Source: Butyrivibrio sp. INlla18 (lineage in GTDB: Bacteria; Bacillota; Clostridia; Lachnospirales; Lachnospiraceae). From it: 64,000 nucleotides of DNA. A model generated the notes under the pieces. The model saw only the letters and a program-made list of their open reading frames with translations, made no database searches and had not been told where the DNA came from. Below, in pieces: positions 37,283 through 47,011 of this stretch. Within the stretch, counting starts at the first letter, position 1. Every line of letters begins with the position of its first letter. A program made the translations under genes and the position numbers. Location: positions 1 to 64,000 of the forward strand of contig NZ_FMXK01000018.1 of the NCBI RefSeq assembly GCF_900103635.1, in the 5' to 3' direction.

Positions 37283-37409
37283 AGAGATTATACCTTATAT
37301 GTATGATTGAATGCCTAAAAAAAATAAGAAAAATTTATAACTAATTTATAAACTAAATGGTAGTATATAGAGTGATTTATTTATTTTGGAAGTATGAAAG
37401 GGAAATCTT

Positions 37410-39821
37410 ATGAAAAAATGGGTCAGAGCAAATTATCAGCCAGCTATGCCACTTTACGGTGATACAAGGGTTACAGCAGGCGCTGAGCATATTGAGTTGT
37501 CAAAAAACGCTGCTCTTGAAGGAATGGTACTTTTGAAGAACGAAAATGGTGTTTTGCCATTATCAAAAGGCAAGAAGATAGCTCTTTTTGGAAAAGGAAC
37601 CTTTGATTATGTAAAAGGTGGTGGCGGTAGTGGTGATGTTTACACCAAATATATTCATAACATCTATGATGGATTTAAGATTCTTGGAGTAGATGTATAT
37701 GAGCCAGTCTGCGATTTTTATAAGGAAAATGTGGAAGATCAGTATAAAAATGGTTCAGCACCCGGAATGACAACTGAGCCAGTCATAGGGGATGAGCTCA
37801 TAAAGGGGGCTAAAGCATATACAGACACAGCAATAATTAGCATCAGCAGATTTTCTGGTGAGGGCTGGGATCGTTCAGATGTAGAGTATGACGGAGAATA
37901 TAATCCTTGGGGCAATGAGGTAAGCATGCCCAAAACAGCAGGAAAAATATTCCCTGAAGGAGATTTTTATCTTACAGAAAACGAAAAAAAGCTGATTAAT
38001 GCGGTAAAAGAAGCCTTTGCAAATACAATAATTGTGTTAAATACAGGCGGTATTGTAGATACAAAGTGGATAAAGAACGACACTGCTATAGAAGCAGCTC
38101 TTTTAGCTTGGCAAGGTGGAATGGAAGGCGGATTAGCTGCTGCTGAGCTTCTTATGGGATATGGTAATCCATCAGGTAAGCTCCCGGACACATTTGCTGC
38201 AGATGTAGACGACTATCCATCAACAGCAGGGTTCCATGAGTCTCCAGAGTATGTTGATTATACAGAGGACATCTATGTGGGTTATAGATATTTTGAAACC
38301 CTTTCTGGTGCAAAAGATAAGGTAGTATATCCATTTGGCTATGGACTTTCTTATACAAATTTTGAAAAAGAGATTGTTAAAGTAAAAGAAAATGGTGTGG
38401 ACATCATTTTTACTGTTAATGTTACAAATACTGGAAAAGTTAGTGGCAAAGAAGTTGTATCCATTTATCTTTCAGCACCACAGGGTAAGCTTGGAAAAGC
38501 GGCAAAAGTATTAGTCTCTTTTGAAAAGAGCCGACTTTTAAGAGCTGGAGAATCACAGGTAATGGAGCTTTCGGTTAATAAATATCAGTTAGCTTCATAT
38601 GATGATCTTGGAAAGGTAGAGAAATCTTCTTACGTTATTGAAAAGGGAGAATATAAGTTTTTCCTTGGCGGAAGTGTAGCCGAGGCCGTGGAGATTGACT
38701 ATACATATTCACAGGATGAAGATCAGGTATATGAGAAACTTTCTGAGAAGCTCAATCCAGTTTCATTAAAGAAAAGACTTCTTGCTGACGGAACTTATGA
38801 GGAACTTCCTACAGGCCCAGCTAGAGACAAGGATGAATGCATTTTTGAAAAGATGGTGCCAGGAACAGAAGAGGCAATGGTCCCAGCGGAAAAGGGAAGA
38901 GCAATGTATCTTCTCATGAATCCATATAAAGAAGGAGTTAAGCCTCTTATAGATGTATATAATGGCAAAATGTCTGTTGATGAATTTGTTGAGCAGCTTG
39001 ATGATGATGACCTTATAGATATTCTTGGTGGTCAGCCTAATAGAGGTGTTGCTAATACATGGGGAATGGGCAATAAGCCTGAATATGGCATTCCAAATGT
39101 TATGACTGCAGATGGACCTGCAGGTGTGAGAATCAGCCCGGAATGCGGTGTTGCGACAACAGCATGGCCATGTGCAACCCTTCTTGCTTCTACATGGAAT
39201 AAAGAGCTGCTGTATGAAGTTGGTGTTGCAGGTGGAGAAGAACTCAAAGAAAACAACCTTCAGATATGGCTTACACCAGCTGTAAATATTCACAGAAGCC
39301 CACTTTGTGGCCGTAACTTTGAATATTATTCAGAAGATCCTTATTTGGCAGGAAAACTGGCGGCACAGATGGTTAGAGGTATTCAGTCAAACAATGTAGC
39401 ATGTAGCGTAAAGCATTTTGCTGCAAATAATAAAGAAACCAACAGAAAACACAGTGATTCAAGAGTTTCAGAGCGTGCGCTTAGAGAAATATACCTTAAG
39501 GTATTTGAAATCATCGTTAAGGAAGCTGATCCATGGACAATCATGTCATCATACAATGTAATAAATGGACAGAGAGCGTCAGAGTCAAAAGATCTTTTAA
39601 CCGGAATTCTTCGAGATGAATGGGGATTCAAAGGCATGGTAACAAGTGACTGGTGGAATAGATCAGAGCAGTATAAAGAGATCTTGGCCGGTAATGATGT
39701 TAAGATGGCAAATGGATACCCAGAAAGAGTAAAAAAAGCTATGGAAATGGGAGCTATTACAAGAGAAGACCTAAAAAGGTGTGCTAAGCGTGTGGTTGAG
39801 ATGATTCTTAAGCTGGATTGA
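37410..39821 (+). CDS. GH3 beta-glucosidase with permuted domain order
   Basis: The 803-residue protein has the GH3 C-terminal alpha/beta domain first (about 20-310), a fibronectin III-like middle (about 330-420), and the catalytic TIM barrel last (about 500-790) with MTADGPAGVR, KHFAANN and the nucleophile Asp in VTSDWW. The order is reversed relative to most GH3 enzymes, as described for Butyrivibrio and Ruminococcus beta-glucosidases. There is no signal peptide, so it hydrolyses imported oligosaccharides in the cytoplasm. Confidence 0.93.
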   Translation: MKKWVRANYQPAMPLYGDTRVTAGAEHIELSKNAALEGMVLLKNENGVLPLSKGKKIALFGKGTFDYVKGGGGSGDVYTKYIHNIYDGFKILGVDVYEPVCDFYKENVEDQYKNGSAPGMTTEPVIGDELIKGAKAYTDTAIISISRFSGEGWDRSDVEYDGEYNPWGNEVSMPKTAGKIFPEGDFYLTENEKKLINAVKEAFANTIIVLNTGGIVDTKWIKNDTAIEAALLAWQGGMEGGLAAAELLMGYGNPSGKLPDTFAADVDDYPSTAGFHESPEYVDYTEDIYVGYRYFETLSGAKDKVVYPFGYGLSYTNFEKEIVKVKENGVDIIFTVNVTNTGKVSGKEVVSIYLSAPQGKLGKAAKVLVSFEKSRLLRAGESQVMELSVNKYQLASYDDLGKVEKSSYVIEKGEYKFFLGGSVAEAVEIDYTYSQDEDQVYEKLSEKLNPVSLKKRLLADGTYEELPTGPARDKDECIFEKMVPGTEEAMVPAEKGRAMYLLMNPYKEGVKPLIDVYNGKMSVDEFVEQLDDDDLIDILGGQPNRGVANTWGMGNKPEYGIPNVMTADGPAGVRISPECGVATTAWPCATLLASTWNKELLYEVGVAGGEELKENNLQIWLTPAVNIHRSPLCGRNFEYYSEDPYLAGKLAAQMVRGIQSNNVACSVKHFAANNKETNRKHSDSRVSERALREIYLKVFEIIVKEADPWTIMSSYNVINGQRASESKDLLTGILRDEWGFKGMVTSDWWNRSEQYKEILAGNDVKMANGYPERVKKAMEMGAITREDLKRCAKRVVEMILKLD

Positions 39822-39975
39822 TACATTGCAAATAGAACAATCATATCTCGCAACAAAATCGAAATATGGCATATAACTTTTCTGTTATGAATATATATTT
39901 ATGAAGTCCTATTAGATACAATATTTTCAACAACAGATAACATTGGTTTTTATTTTAGAAAGGATGGTGAGGATC

Positions 39976-40200
39976 ATGTTATCAATGCTGTTTATCATAT
40001 TTTTCCTTATGATCTTTGGAAGAATGCTTGGCTTCGCAATTAAAGCTACTTGGAGCATCATGAAAGTTTTGGTGTTTCTAGTATTTCTGCCACTGATATT
40101 GATAGGTTTGTTGGTGGGTGGATTAATTTACATCGCATTCCCAATTCTTATCTTGGTTGGAATTATAAGTTTAATTGCAAAAGTTGTAGTTGCTAGTTGA
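39976..40200 (+). CDS. Small two- or three-helix membrane protein
   Basis: The 74-residue very hydrophobic protein starts at ATG 39976 after GGTGAGGATC. It has stretches LSMLFIIFFLMIFGRMLGF, VLVFLVFLPLILIGLLVGG and AFPILILVGIISLIA. The family is unknown. It is 20 bp from the DUF4342 gene and likely acts with it at the membrane. Confidence 0.72.
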   Translation: MLSMLFIIFFLMIFGRMLGFAIKATWSIMKVLVFLVFLPLILIGLLVGGLIYIAFPILILVGIISLIAKVVVAS

Positions 40201-40220
40201 TTTGAAAGGAGAATACAAAT

Positions 40221-40610
40221 ATGGAAATCACATTAGAAGCTGTTGAAAAGGTAATGGATCAGACAGGTGTTGAATTCAAGGTTGCAAAAGAAGCGCTTCA
40301 GAAAACTAATGGCGATGTTGACGCAGCAATCAAGCTTATTCAGCCAGATATGAAAGATATAGGAGAAGATACAAAGGCTATCATTGATAGACTTAAGAAA
40401 AAGGTTGAAGAAGGCAATGTCGATAGGATTCAGATCAAGAAGGACAACGAAGTGGTATTCAGCGTTCCTGTAAATGTAGGAGTTGTTGGTGGAATCCTTG
40501 GATTTGCCGCAGCACCATGGGCGCTTATTGCAGGCGCTGCAGCTGCATTCGGACTTGGTTGTAAGCTTGAAGTTGTAAAAAAAGATGGAACTACGGACGA
40601 AGTAAAGTAA
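40221..40610 (+). CDS. UBA-like and DUF4342 domain protein
   Basis: The 129-residue protein has an N-terminal UBA/TS-N-like helix bundle (TGVEFKVAKEALQKTNGDVDA) and a C-terminal DUF4342 region with a glycine/alanine-rich hydrophobic hairpin (GGILGFAAAPWALIAGAAAA). It may associate with membranes. Function unknown. Confidence 0.82.
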   Translation: MEITLEAVEKVMDQTGVEFKVAKEALQKTNGDVDAAIKLIQPDMKDIGEDTKAIIDRLKKKVEEGNVDRIQIKKDNEVVFSVPVNVGVVGGILGFAAAPWALIAGAAAAFGLGCKLEVVKKDGTTDEVK

Positions 40611-40629
40611 CCGCTAAAGGAAAATATGA

Positions 40630-40673
40630 AAAAACAGGTCAGATGGTTTAAAATGTCTGACCTGTTTTTTTTC
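40630..40673. terminator. Terminator between DUF4342 and antiporter genes
   Basis: AACAGGTCAGA pairs with TCTGACCTGTT and ends in a T-run, between convergent genes. Confidence 0.85.
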
Positions 40674-40677
40674 AAGA

Positions 40678-41856
40678 TTATTGTCTTTTTTCGTCAGCAG
40701 AGTAAATTGCTTTAAGAACAATTGGCGTCAAAATAGAGCTAACTACGATCAAAAGAATTACCGAAGTAAAATATTTACTATCGATGATCTCGGCCTTAAG
40801 CCCCCTTTGAGCAACGATTAGTGCAACTTCACCTCTTGTCATCATTCCAACGCCAATCTTAAGTGCGTCAGAGTTATTGTACTTTAAGAGTTTGGCAACT
40901 AATCCGCACCCAATTACTTTTCCCAAAAGACCGACCAAAACAAAAGCCACGGAAAAAGCTAAAATTGAAAGATCTACGGTTCTAAGGTTGGTCTGTAGTC
41001 CGACACTTGCAAAGAAAATAGGGCCAAATATCATATATGAACTAATATCCATTTTTCTGTCGATATAAGCAGAATCGTCAAGAGAACTTAGTATAATACC
41101 AGCAACATAAGCACCGGTGATATCGGCAACTCCAAAATATTTGTCAGCAACATATGCAAGAACAAAAGCCAGTGCCATTCCTATAATTGGAATTCTACGA
41201 GTATGAGGCCATCTGCGAACAAAACGTTGCATGATCTTAAAGATAATAACACCGGCAACAAGTGAAAGTGCAAAGAACGCTACAGTTTTGATGCACACAG
41301 CACCAAGATCAGCATTTGGGTCCTTAAGACCAAGAACAGCGGTAAGCACAACGATACCGATTACATCATCGATAATAGCTGCACTCATTATTGTCGTACC
41401 TACATCAGTTGATATCTTGCCGAGCTCCTTAAGGGCCGAAACAGTGATGCTAACAGAAGTAGCAGTAAGAATAGTTCCAATAAATACAGCTTCCACAAAT
41501 GTAGAAGTTCCAGGAGCAGAAAATCCATAAAAGCACATATACATAATTGTTCCGAGAATCAGAGGAAAAGAAACTCCAGCAATAGCAAGTGCTGTAGCCT
41601 TTAAGCCAGATTTCTTGAGGTTGTCGATATTGGTTTCAAGACCAGCGCTGAACATTAGGAGTATTACACCAATTTCAGCCATTCCTGACCAAAAATCATT
41701 GTCAACAACTATATTAAAAAGAGAGGGTCCAATAAGTAGACCTGCGATAATTTCTCCAGCTACTTGTGGAGCCTTGAGTTTACGGGCAATAAGACCAAAT
41801 AGCTTAGCGCTTATAACAATGATAGCCAGATTTCTTAATATTTCTAATGTATCCAT
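40678..41856 (-). CDS. CPA2-family cation/proton antiporter
   Basis: The 392-residue membrane protein has about twelve helices and the NhaP/Kef-like fold (LRNLAIIVISAKLFGLIARKL, AAIIDDVIGIVVL with paired aspartates). There is no TrkA-N domain. ATG 41856 follows GAAGGG. It probably exchanges Na+ or K+ for protons. With KtrAB and CorA it makes an ion homeostasis cluster. Confidence 0.9.
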   Translation of the reverse strand: MDTLEILRNLAIIVISAKLFGLIARKLKAPQVAGEIIAGLLIGPSLFNIVVDNDFWSGMAEIGVILLMFSAGLETNIDNLKKSGLKATALAIAGVSFPLILGTIMYMCFYGFSAPGTSTFVEAVFIGTILTATSVSITVSALKELGKISTDVGTTIMSAAIIDDVIGIVVLTAVLGLKDPNADLGAVCIKTVAFFALSLVAGVIIFKIMQRFVRRWPHTRRIPIIGMALAFVLAYVADKYFGVADITGAYVAGIILSSLDDSAYIDRKMDISSYMIFGPIFFASVGLQTNLRTVDLSILAFSVAFVLVGLLGKVIGCGLVAKLLKYNNSDALKIGVGMMTRGEVALIVAQRGLKAEIIDSKYFTSVILLIVVSSILTPIVLKAIYSADEKRQ

Positions 41857-42023
41857 TTTATAAACCCTTCCGAATCTAAGTAATTTAATGCAACGCACTA
41901 AATTATACTTCCGACTATTATCAATAACAAGCGGCAAAATGCAACTTTATTTTCATAAGAAATGTGTTATAACTGTAGGGTATGCCCAAAGGCATTTTAT
42001 TTAACAGGAAGGGAGTTCATATT

Positions 42024-42791
42024 ATGAAAAAAATTGTTGTATTAGCACTTACTGGTCTAATGATCATGAGCTCAATGGGATGCGCATCAGATAATAAAGA
42101 AAAGGAAGCAGACATAGAATTTGAATCGATAGAAGCTAATACGCAAATATCTTTTGATGATGATTTTACAGACGGATCTACTGAATTTGCTACAGGATCT
42201 TCTACAGAAGAATTGACAAATGAAGGGAAGAAAGCTTCCAAAGAAGGCAATGAATTATTTCAACAATTCCTCAATGATGAACTTACAGTTAATGGAAGTA
42301 AATTTACTGAGATATTTGCTGAAGGAATAGATTTTGATGGGATTCCTAGGGCATATTACATTGATCTTGACGAGGATGGAGAAGATGAACTTCTTGTAGA
42401 TGGCTTCTACTATGGTTGGGAAATATATGACATTATTGATGGCGAGGTCAAGCATATTGATGGAGGCTGCGGAACAGCAGATAATGTTAGTATCAAAAAG
42501 GGAAATGGGCATTATTACGTAGCACATACAGACTTCATGCATTCAGGAAGAAAGTTCATGGAGCTTGTAAGGTTTGATGAAAAAGGCGAAGTAATTGAAA
42601 CCATCTACATTATTGCAATCTATGAAGGACAGGATGACTATGACGAAAACAGTACCTTCTATTATTACGAAGGCGATATAGAGAATGCCTATGATGACGC
42701 TAATCTCATAACAATGAAGCAGTATGATGATTACATGGATAGTTATGTTTCTCTAGAAGAATCGGAATATAAATCAGCTTGGGAAGAATAA
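42024..42791 (+). CDS. Acidic lipoprotein, function unknown
   Basis: The 255-residue protein has a signal peptide and lipobox (MIMSSMGC), a Ser/Thr/Glu-rich linker, and a domain with YYIDLDEDGEDELLVDGFYYG, an FG-GAP/EF-hand-like Asp-rich loop that may bind calcium. GGAAGGGAG precedes ATG 42024. Location is the outer face of the membrane. No family is recognised. Confidence 0.78.
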   Translation: MKKIVVLALTGLMIMSSMGCASDNKEKEADIEFESIEANTQISFDDDFTDGSTEFATGSSTEELTNEGKKASKEGNELFQQFLNDELTVNGSKFTEIFAEGIDFDGIPRAYYIDLDEDGEDELLVDGFYYGWEIYDIIDGEVKHIDGGCGTADNVSIKKGNGHYYVAHTDFMHSGRKFMELVRFDEKGEVIETIYIIAIYEGQDDYDENSTFYYYEGDIENAYDDANLITMKQYDDYMDSYVSLEESEYKSAWEE

Positions 42792-42809
42792 AAAAGTCAT
42801 ATAAATAGG

Positions 42810-42846
42810 ATACGCCTCGAAGAGCAGTGCTCCTCGGGGCGTATTT
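42810..42846. terminator. Terminator after the lipoprotein gene
   Basis: ATACGCC-CGA pairs with CG-GGCGTAT and is followed by T-rich sequence. Confidence 0.75.
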
Positions 42847-42882
42847 ATTAGGATTATAATTGGTTGTTTTTGATAAAAGAAA

Positions 42883-43524
42883 TTAGATATCAGCTGCTAT
42901 GTCGATGTTCTCGCCTGTGATTCCAATCCATGCGCCGTTCTTGGCTTCTGATGATTCAGCATGAGCAAGGAGCCACTTATTTGTAGCTGTCATAAGCTTG
43001 TCTTCCTGATTTGCGGGTGTGAAGCTAGGCATTCCTACGTTTGTGCCTTTTGGCAAACCAACAAGAACCTGGAAGCCTGAATCTTTGCTAGCCTGACATG
43101 GAGCATAATGAAGCGCTGTAGCGTAAACTTCGATCATTGTTCCTTTAGGGCAAAGGAAAGCCTTAACCTTACTGGAATCAATCTTGTGGTCTACAATCTC
43201 TTCTCTTTTTGCAAGAAGAAGGATGAAGTCTGTAGCACCAAGGTTGATCTCACTTGAACGATGATATTCAAGGCAGTTAAGTTTCGTGTTGTGACCATTG
43301 CACCATCCAAACTGCATTGGTGAGCCGCCAAAAAGAGAGTTAGCGATTCTGTCAGCTGCTGGAAGCTCCTGAAGAACCTTTTCCTCAGCTACATAGTCTG
43401 TTCCCTCCGGGATTGGAGTTTTATCTCTTAATGCTTCTTCAATCTGCTTTTTTTCTTCTTCGTAGCCTTCAATGATTCTTCCATAGTTTGTAAACTCTGG
43501 ATCTGTTACTTTTAATATTTTCAT
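42883..43524 (-). CDS. DUF4867 family protein
   Basis: The 213-residue protein matches the Firmicute DUF4867 family: MQFGWCNGHNTKLNCLEYHRSSEIN, FLCPKGTMIEVYATALHYAPCQ and a C-terminal NKWLLAHAES. The sequence suggests a cupin-like fold. It is often near sugar-metabolism genes in relatives. A GGAGGG site precedes the ATG. Function unknown. Confidence 0.82.
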   Translation of the reverse strand: MKILKVTDPEFTNYGRIIEGYEEEKKQIEEALRDKTPIPEGTDYVAEEKVLQELPAADRIANSLFGGSPMQFGWCNGHNTKLNCLEYHRSSEINLGATDFILLLAKREEIVDHKIDSSKVKAFLCPKGTMIEVYATALHYAPCQASKDSGFQVLVGLPKGTNVGMPSFTPANQEDKLMTATNKWLLAHAESSEAKNGAWIGITGENIDIAADI

Positions 43525-43633
43525 TTTGCCCTCCTATAATAGTCAAAATACATTCTCTGATCTTAATGATACATCTTATAGATGATCATTTCTTATCATT
43601 ATGTAGCGAAAACAGTTCAAATATTGCTGAGAG

Positions 43634-45199
43634 TTATTTCAAATATTGCTCGGCTATATAGTAGGATATATTAAATCTTCTAAATCCAAAGCATTTTTTG
43701 CTATCTATGTAAATCTCTGAGTCCCTAGAATAATGAGCAGTTTTAAAGGCAGTCATTAGTTCTTCATTATCTGCAATTGCAGGAACAGCATCATAAGATA
43801 GATTGTAGCAAATGTAACTTTTGACGGAGTCGTAATCATCAATCTGTTCTTCTGCAGCAGCAAGATCATAGCGGGCAATCTGATAATCTGGATTGCTATA
43901 AATGAAGGCTAAAAATGCGAGGGTGATCGCTACCATGCAAGCTCTGAATACAGGAAAGTTCTTGACGTACATGCTTGCAATAAGAAACGCGAGCCAAAAG
44001 CATAAAACTACGAGGAACCATAAAACAAAGAGTCTAAGGAATGTTAAATGATATACTTCAACGTAAAGGATCATTCTCATGGCAGATGAAGCGATCATTA
44101 TATATGTGCAGGTTGCAATTAAGGTCAAAAGAATCTTCAACACCTTGGATTTGCTGAAGAATGCCTGGCAGATTGAGACCATTATAATGTTTAAGATACA
44201 TACTGCAAGAAGCTGGTAAAAGCCTTCGTGGGCATATTCTGCGTATGTATATCCCTCGGGAAGAGCTATGCTTCCGCTAAAGAGATAGAGAAGCTGAATG
44301 GCGCAAAATAAAATATAAACAAGTCCTATAATGCTAGTAAATGTGATAGCTATTACTGGATTTGTTGTACCTTCACCTTTAACTTTGATTCTAAGCTCTT
44401 TTAAAACCATGGAAGTAATAATGGTATATGCGCTCCAAAATCCCAAAAGGGCTGTCAGAAACATCATGATTTCGTGATATACGTCTTCAGATATATCAAA
44501 GTCAAACTTAATGCTTGAAAGGAAGTTTTCAAAAACAAGGTCAGCAGAGCACAGTAGTGGAATAATAATTATCAAAAGTGGAATGGCGATAGCAATACCA
44601 AGGAGCACTGCTGTAATTGTTTTTTTCTTTTCTGCATTGACGATCTTTCCATTAGAATTTTTGTAAGCCCTATGATCTGAAATAGGGCGAACAAGATGCT
44701 CAAGGGGCTTGATAACAGTACATAACAAACTTAAGAACCACGCACCAATGTCAAAGCCTGTCGTATCAACATATAGATAAACGATAAAGCTAAAGAACAA
44801 AAGAATAATAGCAAGTCTTTCTAAAAATTCGAGAGCAGAGCTGGTTGTCATGCATCTGTGTGTAGAAAGAAGCATCAAAGAAACAACATAAAATACTCCT
44901 AAACCTTTTTTACCATGGCAATCTGCTAATAATGAAAATCCATCTTTAGCTCTAAACAGCTTGAGAATGATAAGAGCTCCAGCCATAAATATAGGATATG
45001 TAATGCTCGCGTGATTATTGTACAAGCAAAATCCGTATACTAAGCCAAATACAAGAGATAATAATCCGTACTTTTTAAAATGCTCAGCATTTCCTGTAGG
45101 TACAGATGTAGGTGGCATAGGTGTAACGTTGTTGAATTGAGGTGCCTGTGCACTAGAACCATTATTGTACTGTGGCATTTGATTATTGTTGGTTTCCAT
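43634..45199 (-). CDS. DUF4173-family multi-pass membrane protein
   Basis: The 521-residue protein has a low-complexity Asn/Gln/Pro N-terminus (about 45 residues) and about a dozen membrane helices. The C-terminal 90 residues are hydrophilic, with DLAAAEEQIDDYDSV. It matches DUF4173. It is the last gene of a unit with an XRE regulator and a DUF2975 protein; this trio suggests a membrane-stress or sensing module. Role unknown. Confidence 0.82.
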   Translation of the reverse strand: METNNNQMPQYNNGSSAQAPQFNNVTPMPPTSVPTGNAEHFKKYGLLSLVFGLVYGFCLYNNHASITYPIFMAGALIILKLFRAKDGFSLLADCHGKKGLGVFYVVSLMLLSTHRCMTTSSALEFLERLAIILLFFSFIVYLYVDTTGFDIGAWFLSLLCTVIKPLEHLVRPISDHRAYKNSNGKIVNAEKKKTITAVLLGIAIAIPLLIIIIPLLCSADLVFENFLSSIKFDFDISEDVYHEIMMFLTALLGFWSAYTIITSMVLKELRIKVKGEGTTNPVIAITFTSIIGLVYILFCAIQLLYLFSGSIALPEGYTYAEYAHEGFYQLLAVCILNIIMVSICQAFFSKSKVLKILLTLIATCTYIMIASSAMRMILYVEVYHLTFLRLFVLWFLVVLCFWLAFLIASMYVKNFPVFRACMVAITLAFLAFIYSNPDYQIARYDLAAAEEQIDDYDSVKSYICYNLSYDAVPAIADNEELMTAFKTAHYSRDSEIYIDSKKCFGFRRFNISYYIAEQYLK

Positions 45200-45201
45200 A
45201 C

Positions 45202-45414
45202 TTATTCCTCCTGATCATCAACATATTCTAGGATATCTCCCGGTTGACAATCCAAAGCTTTACATATTGCATCAAGGGTCTCTAAACGAACCGCTTTTGC
45301 TTTGTTGTTTTTTAAAATAGATAGATTAGCCAAGGTAATTCCTACTTTACCGGCTAGCTCCGTCAGTCCTATTTTCCGTTTTGCCATCATGACATCTAAA
45401 TTTATCACTATCAT
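45202..45414 (-). CDS. Cro/CI-type (YozG-like) helix-turn-helix regulator
   Basis: The 70-residue protein is one HTH_26 domain: MMAKRKIGLTELAGKVGIT, LSILKNNKAKAVRLETLDAI, CQPGDILEY. It lies between the two membrane-protein genes with gaps of 2 and 16 bp and probably represses its own operon. Confidence 0.9.
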   Translation of the reverse strand: MIVINLDVMMAKRKIGLTELAGKVGITLANLSILKNNKAKAVRLETLDAICKALDCQPGDILEYVDDQEE

Positions 45415-45430
45415 ATTTCTACCTACTCCA

Positions 45431-45907
45431 TTAAATGGTCAAATCATTTTCCTGTTTGTATCTCACAGCCTTATCAAATACTCTTGCCAGAACCTTGCTA
45501 AATAGCCCTGCGAAAAGAAATACTCCTGCAATTACAAAGGCTGAAGGTGTGAAATAAACAAAGCATCTAAGTAGCTTTACTACAGTTACTACAAATGCGT
45601 AGGTACCCATACGATATAAGCTTTTTACATTAGCATCAACGAAGCAGTCATCATCTATAACAGTCTTCATCATCTTGCGGAGCTCATACAAGATCATAAG
45701 TGTTGCGATTCCAACAAGCATTATTGAAACAACTGCATACCAATAGTGGTCGTTGATTGCGGCATATTCCGTTGTTTCCCCCAACACTTGTAACGCAAGC
45801 TGTACGGCGTGCTTTAACAGAATAGGAATGGCGATAACTGCCACAAGGCCAATATAAAAACAAAAATCTAAGATGGCTTTAACGAAATTATTTAGTTTGC
45901 TATCCAT
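45431..45907 (-). CDS. DUF2975-family membrane protein
   Basis: The 158-residue protein has four predicted helices and matches DUF2975, a family regularly found beside YozG-like regulators. ATG 45907 follows TTGGAGG. It is the first gene of the three-gene unit. It may control the regulator's activity, by analogy with paired neighbours; not shown here. Confidence 0.85.
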   Translation of the reverse strand: MDSKLNNFVKAILDFCFYIGLVAVIAIPILLKHAVQLALQVLGETTEYAAINDHYWYAVVSIMLVGIATLMILYELRKMMKTVIDDDCFVDANVKSLYRMGTYAFVVTVVKLLRCFVYFTPSAFVIAGVFLFAGLFSKVLARVFDKAVRYKQENDLTI

Positions 45908-46021
45908 GTTAACCTCCAAGTACTTGTATATTGTCTTTATAACATGGATTTTTTTGATTTGCAATATAAATTTATTGTAATTCAATAAATATTTTTTGAA
46001 TTACAAAAAGAACCATAAAAA

Positions 46022-46047
46022 AATGAAACACCTTTTGGTGTTTCATT
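46022..46047. terminator. Perfect 11-bp hairpin with TTTT loop
   Basis: AATGAAACACC-TTTT-GGTGTTTCATT lies between the deacetylase gene end (minus) and the DUF2975 start. It is probably the deacetylase terminator. Confidence 0.6.
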
Positions 46048-46132
46048 AAGCATAATTGAAAAGACATTTATTTGTTATGTTGTCATCGAGAAGATAGCGA
46101 TGTTTAATCTATCAATTCTAGAAAGATAAGTT

Positions 46133-46756
46133 TTATTGGTCGGTATATGAATAAACCTCTTTTTTGGCGTTACTATAATTTATTCCCGCACGCTTAAACA
46201 GTTCAGTGATCGTCACAAATTCGTATCCCTGCCTTTTAAGCTCCGGGATAATAGTATCCAAGGCTTCAACAGTAGCGTCATTACCTTCTAGATCGTGAAG
46301 CAGTACTACAGCACCATCTTTTGCGCCTTCAATAGCTTTTTTGGCGCGCTCTGCAGCTCCAACTTCAGGAACCCAATCATCGCAGCCATAGCCACTTATA
46401 AAGATAAGTGGAATTGATTCCATCATTAGATCATTTACATAGATGTAAGGTGGTCTAAAAAAGGTTGGTTCCTTACCTGAAATGGCAACTATTCTTCTGG
46501 TTGTTTCATCTATTTCAGCTTTTATTGTATCAGCGTCAAAGATTCTCATGTCAGAGTGAGTAAGAGAGTGGTTTTGTATATCACATCCGTAATCAAGTTC
46601 CTCTTTTACGATATCTTCTCTTCCAGGAATATAATCGCCAATAAGAAAAAAGCTTCCTATAACGTCATATTTCTTGAGTTTATCAAGAACTTTTCTTGTT
46701 GTTGTGTCAGATGGACCATCATCAAAAGTAAGTGCAATGTATTTTTTATCGCTCAT
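46133..46756 (-). CDS. Polysaccharide deacetylase, NodB homology domain
   Basis: The 207-residue protein has TFDDGPS with the catalytic and metal aspartates (12-13), the metal pair in NHSLTHSD, RPPYIY (usually RPPYG) and LLHDLEG. It lacks a signal peptide or anchor, unusual for a cell-wall deacetylase, so it may act on intracellular or small substrates. ATG 46756 lies 10 nt after AAGGAGG. Confidence 0.9.
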   Translation of the reverse strand: MSDKKYIALTFDDGPSDTTTRKVLDKLKKYDVIGSFFLIGDYIPGREDIVKEELDYGCDIQNHSLTHSDMRIFDADTIKAEIDETTRRIVAISGKEPTFFRPPYIYVNDLMMESIPLIFISGYGCDDWVPEVGAAERAKKAIEGAKDGAVVLLHDLEGNDATVEALDTIIPELKRQGYEFVTITELFKRAGINYSNAKKEVYSYTDQ

Positions 46757-46779
46757 GGTCAAAAAGCCTCCTTACGTCG

Positions 46780-46816
46780 AGTTATATAAACTATATAACT
46801 GTATTAAGACAAAATC
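46780..46816 (-). promoter_or_regulatory. Promoter and dyad of the deacetylase gene
   Basis: On the minus strand TTGTCT and TTATAT are spaced 17 bp. AGTTATATA-AAC-TATATAACT (46780-46800) is a dyad covering the -10. It resembles the GTTATATAAC palindrome but has a wider centre. Confidence 0.5.
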
Positions 46817-47011
46817 TACTTAAAAAAGCATCTTCATTTATCAAAAAATGGCAATGTCCAGGGAGCCTTTCTTGCTATACAGAATATGAAAAGCTGTTTC
46901 TCCGCTTAAAATCTTGAATACGTGGTATGCAACTTATATAATGCTAGAAGAATAGTCAATATTATAAGTAATCAGGCTGCGGCTTTTGTGTAACATCAGG
47001 AGGATAGACAT

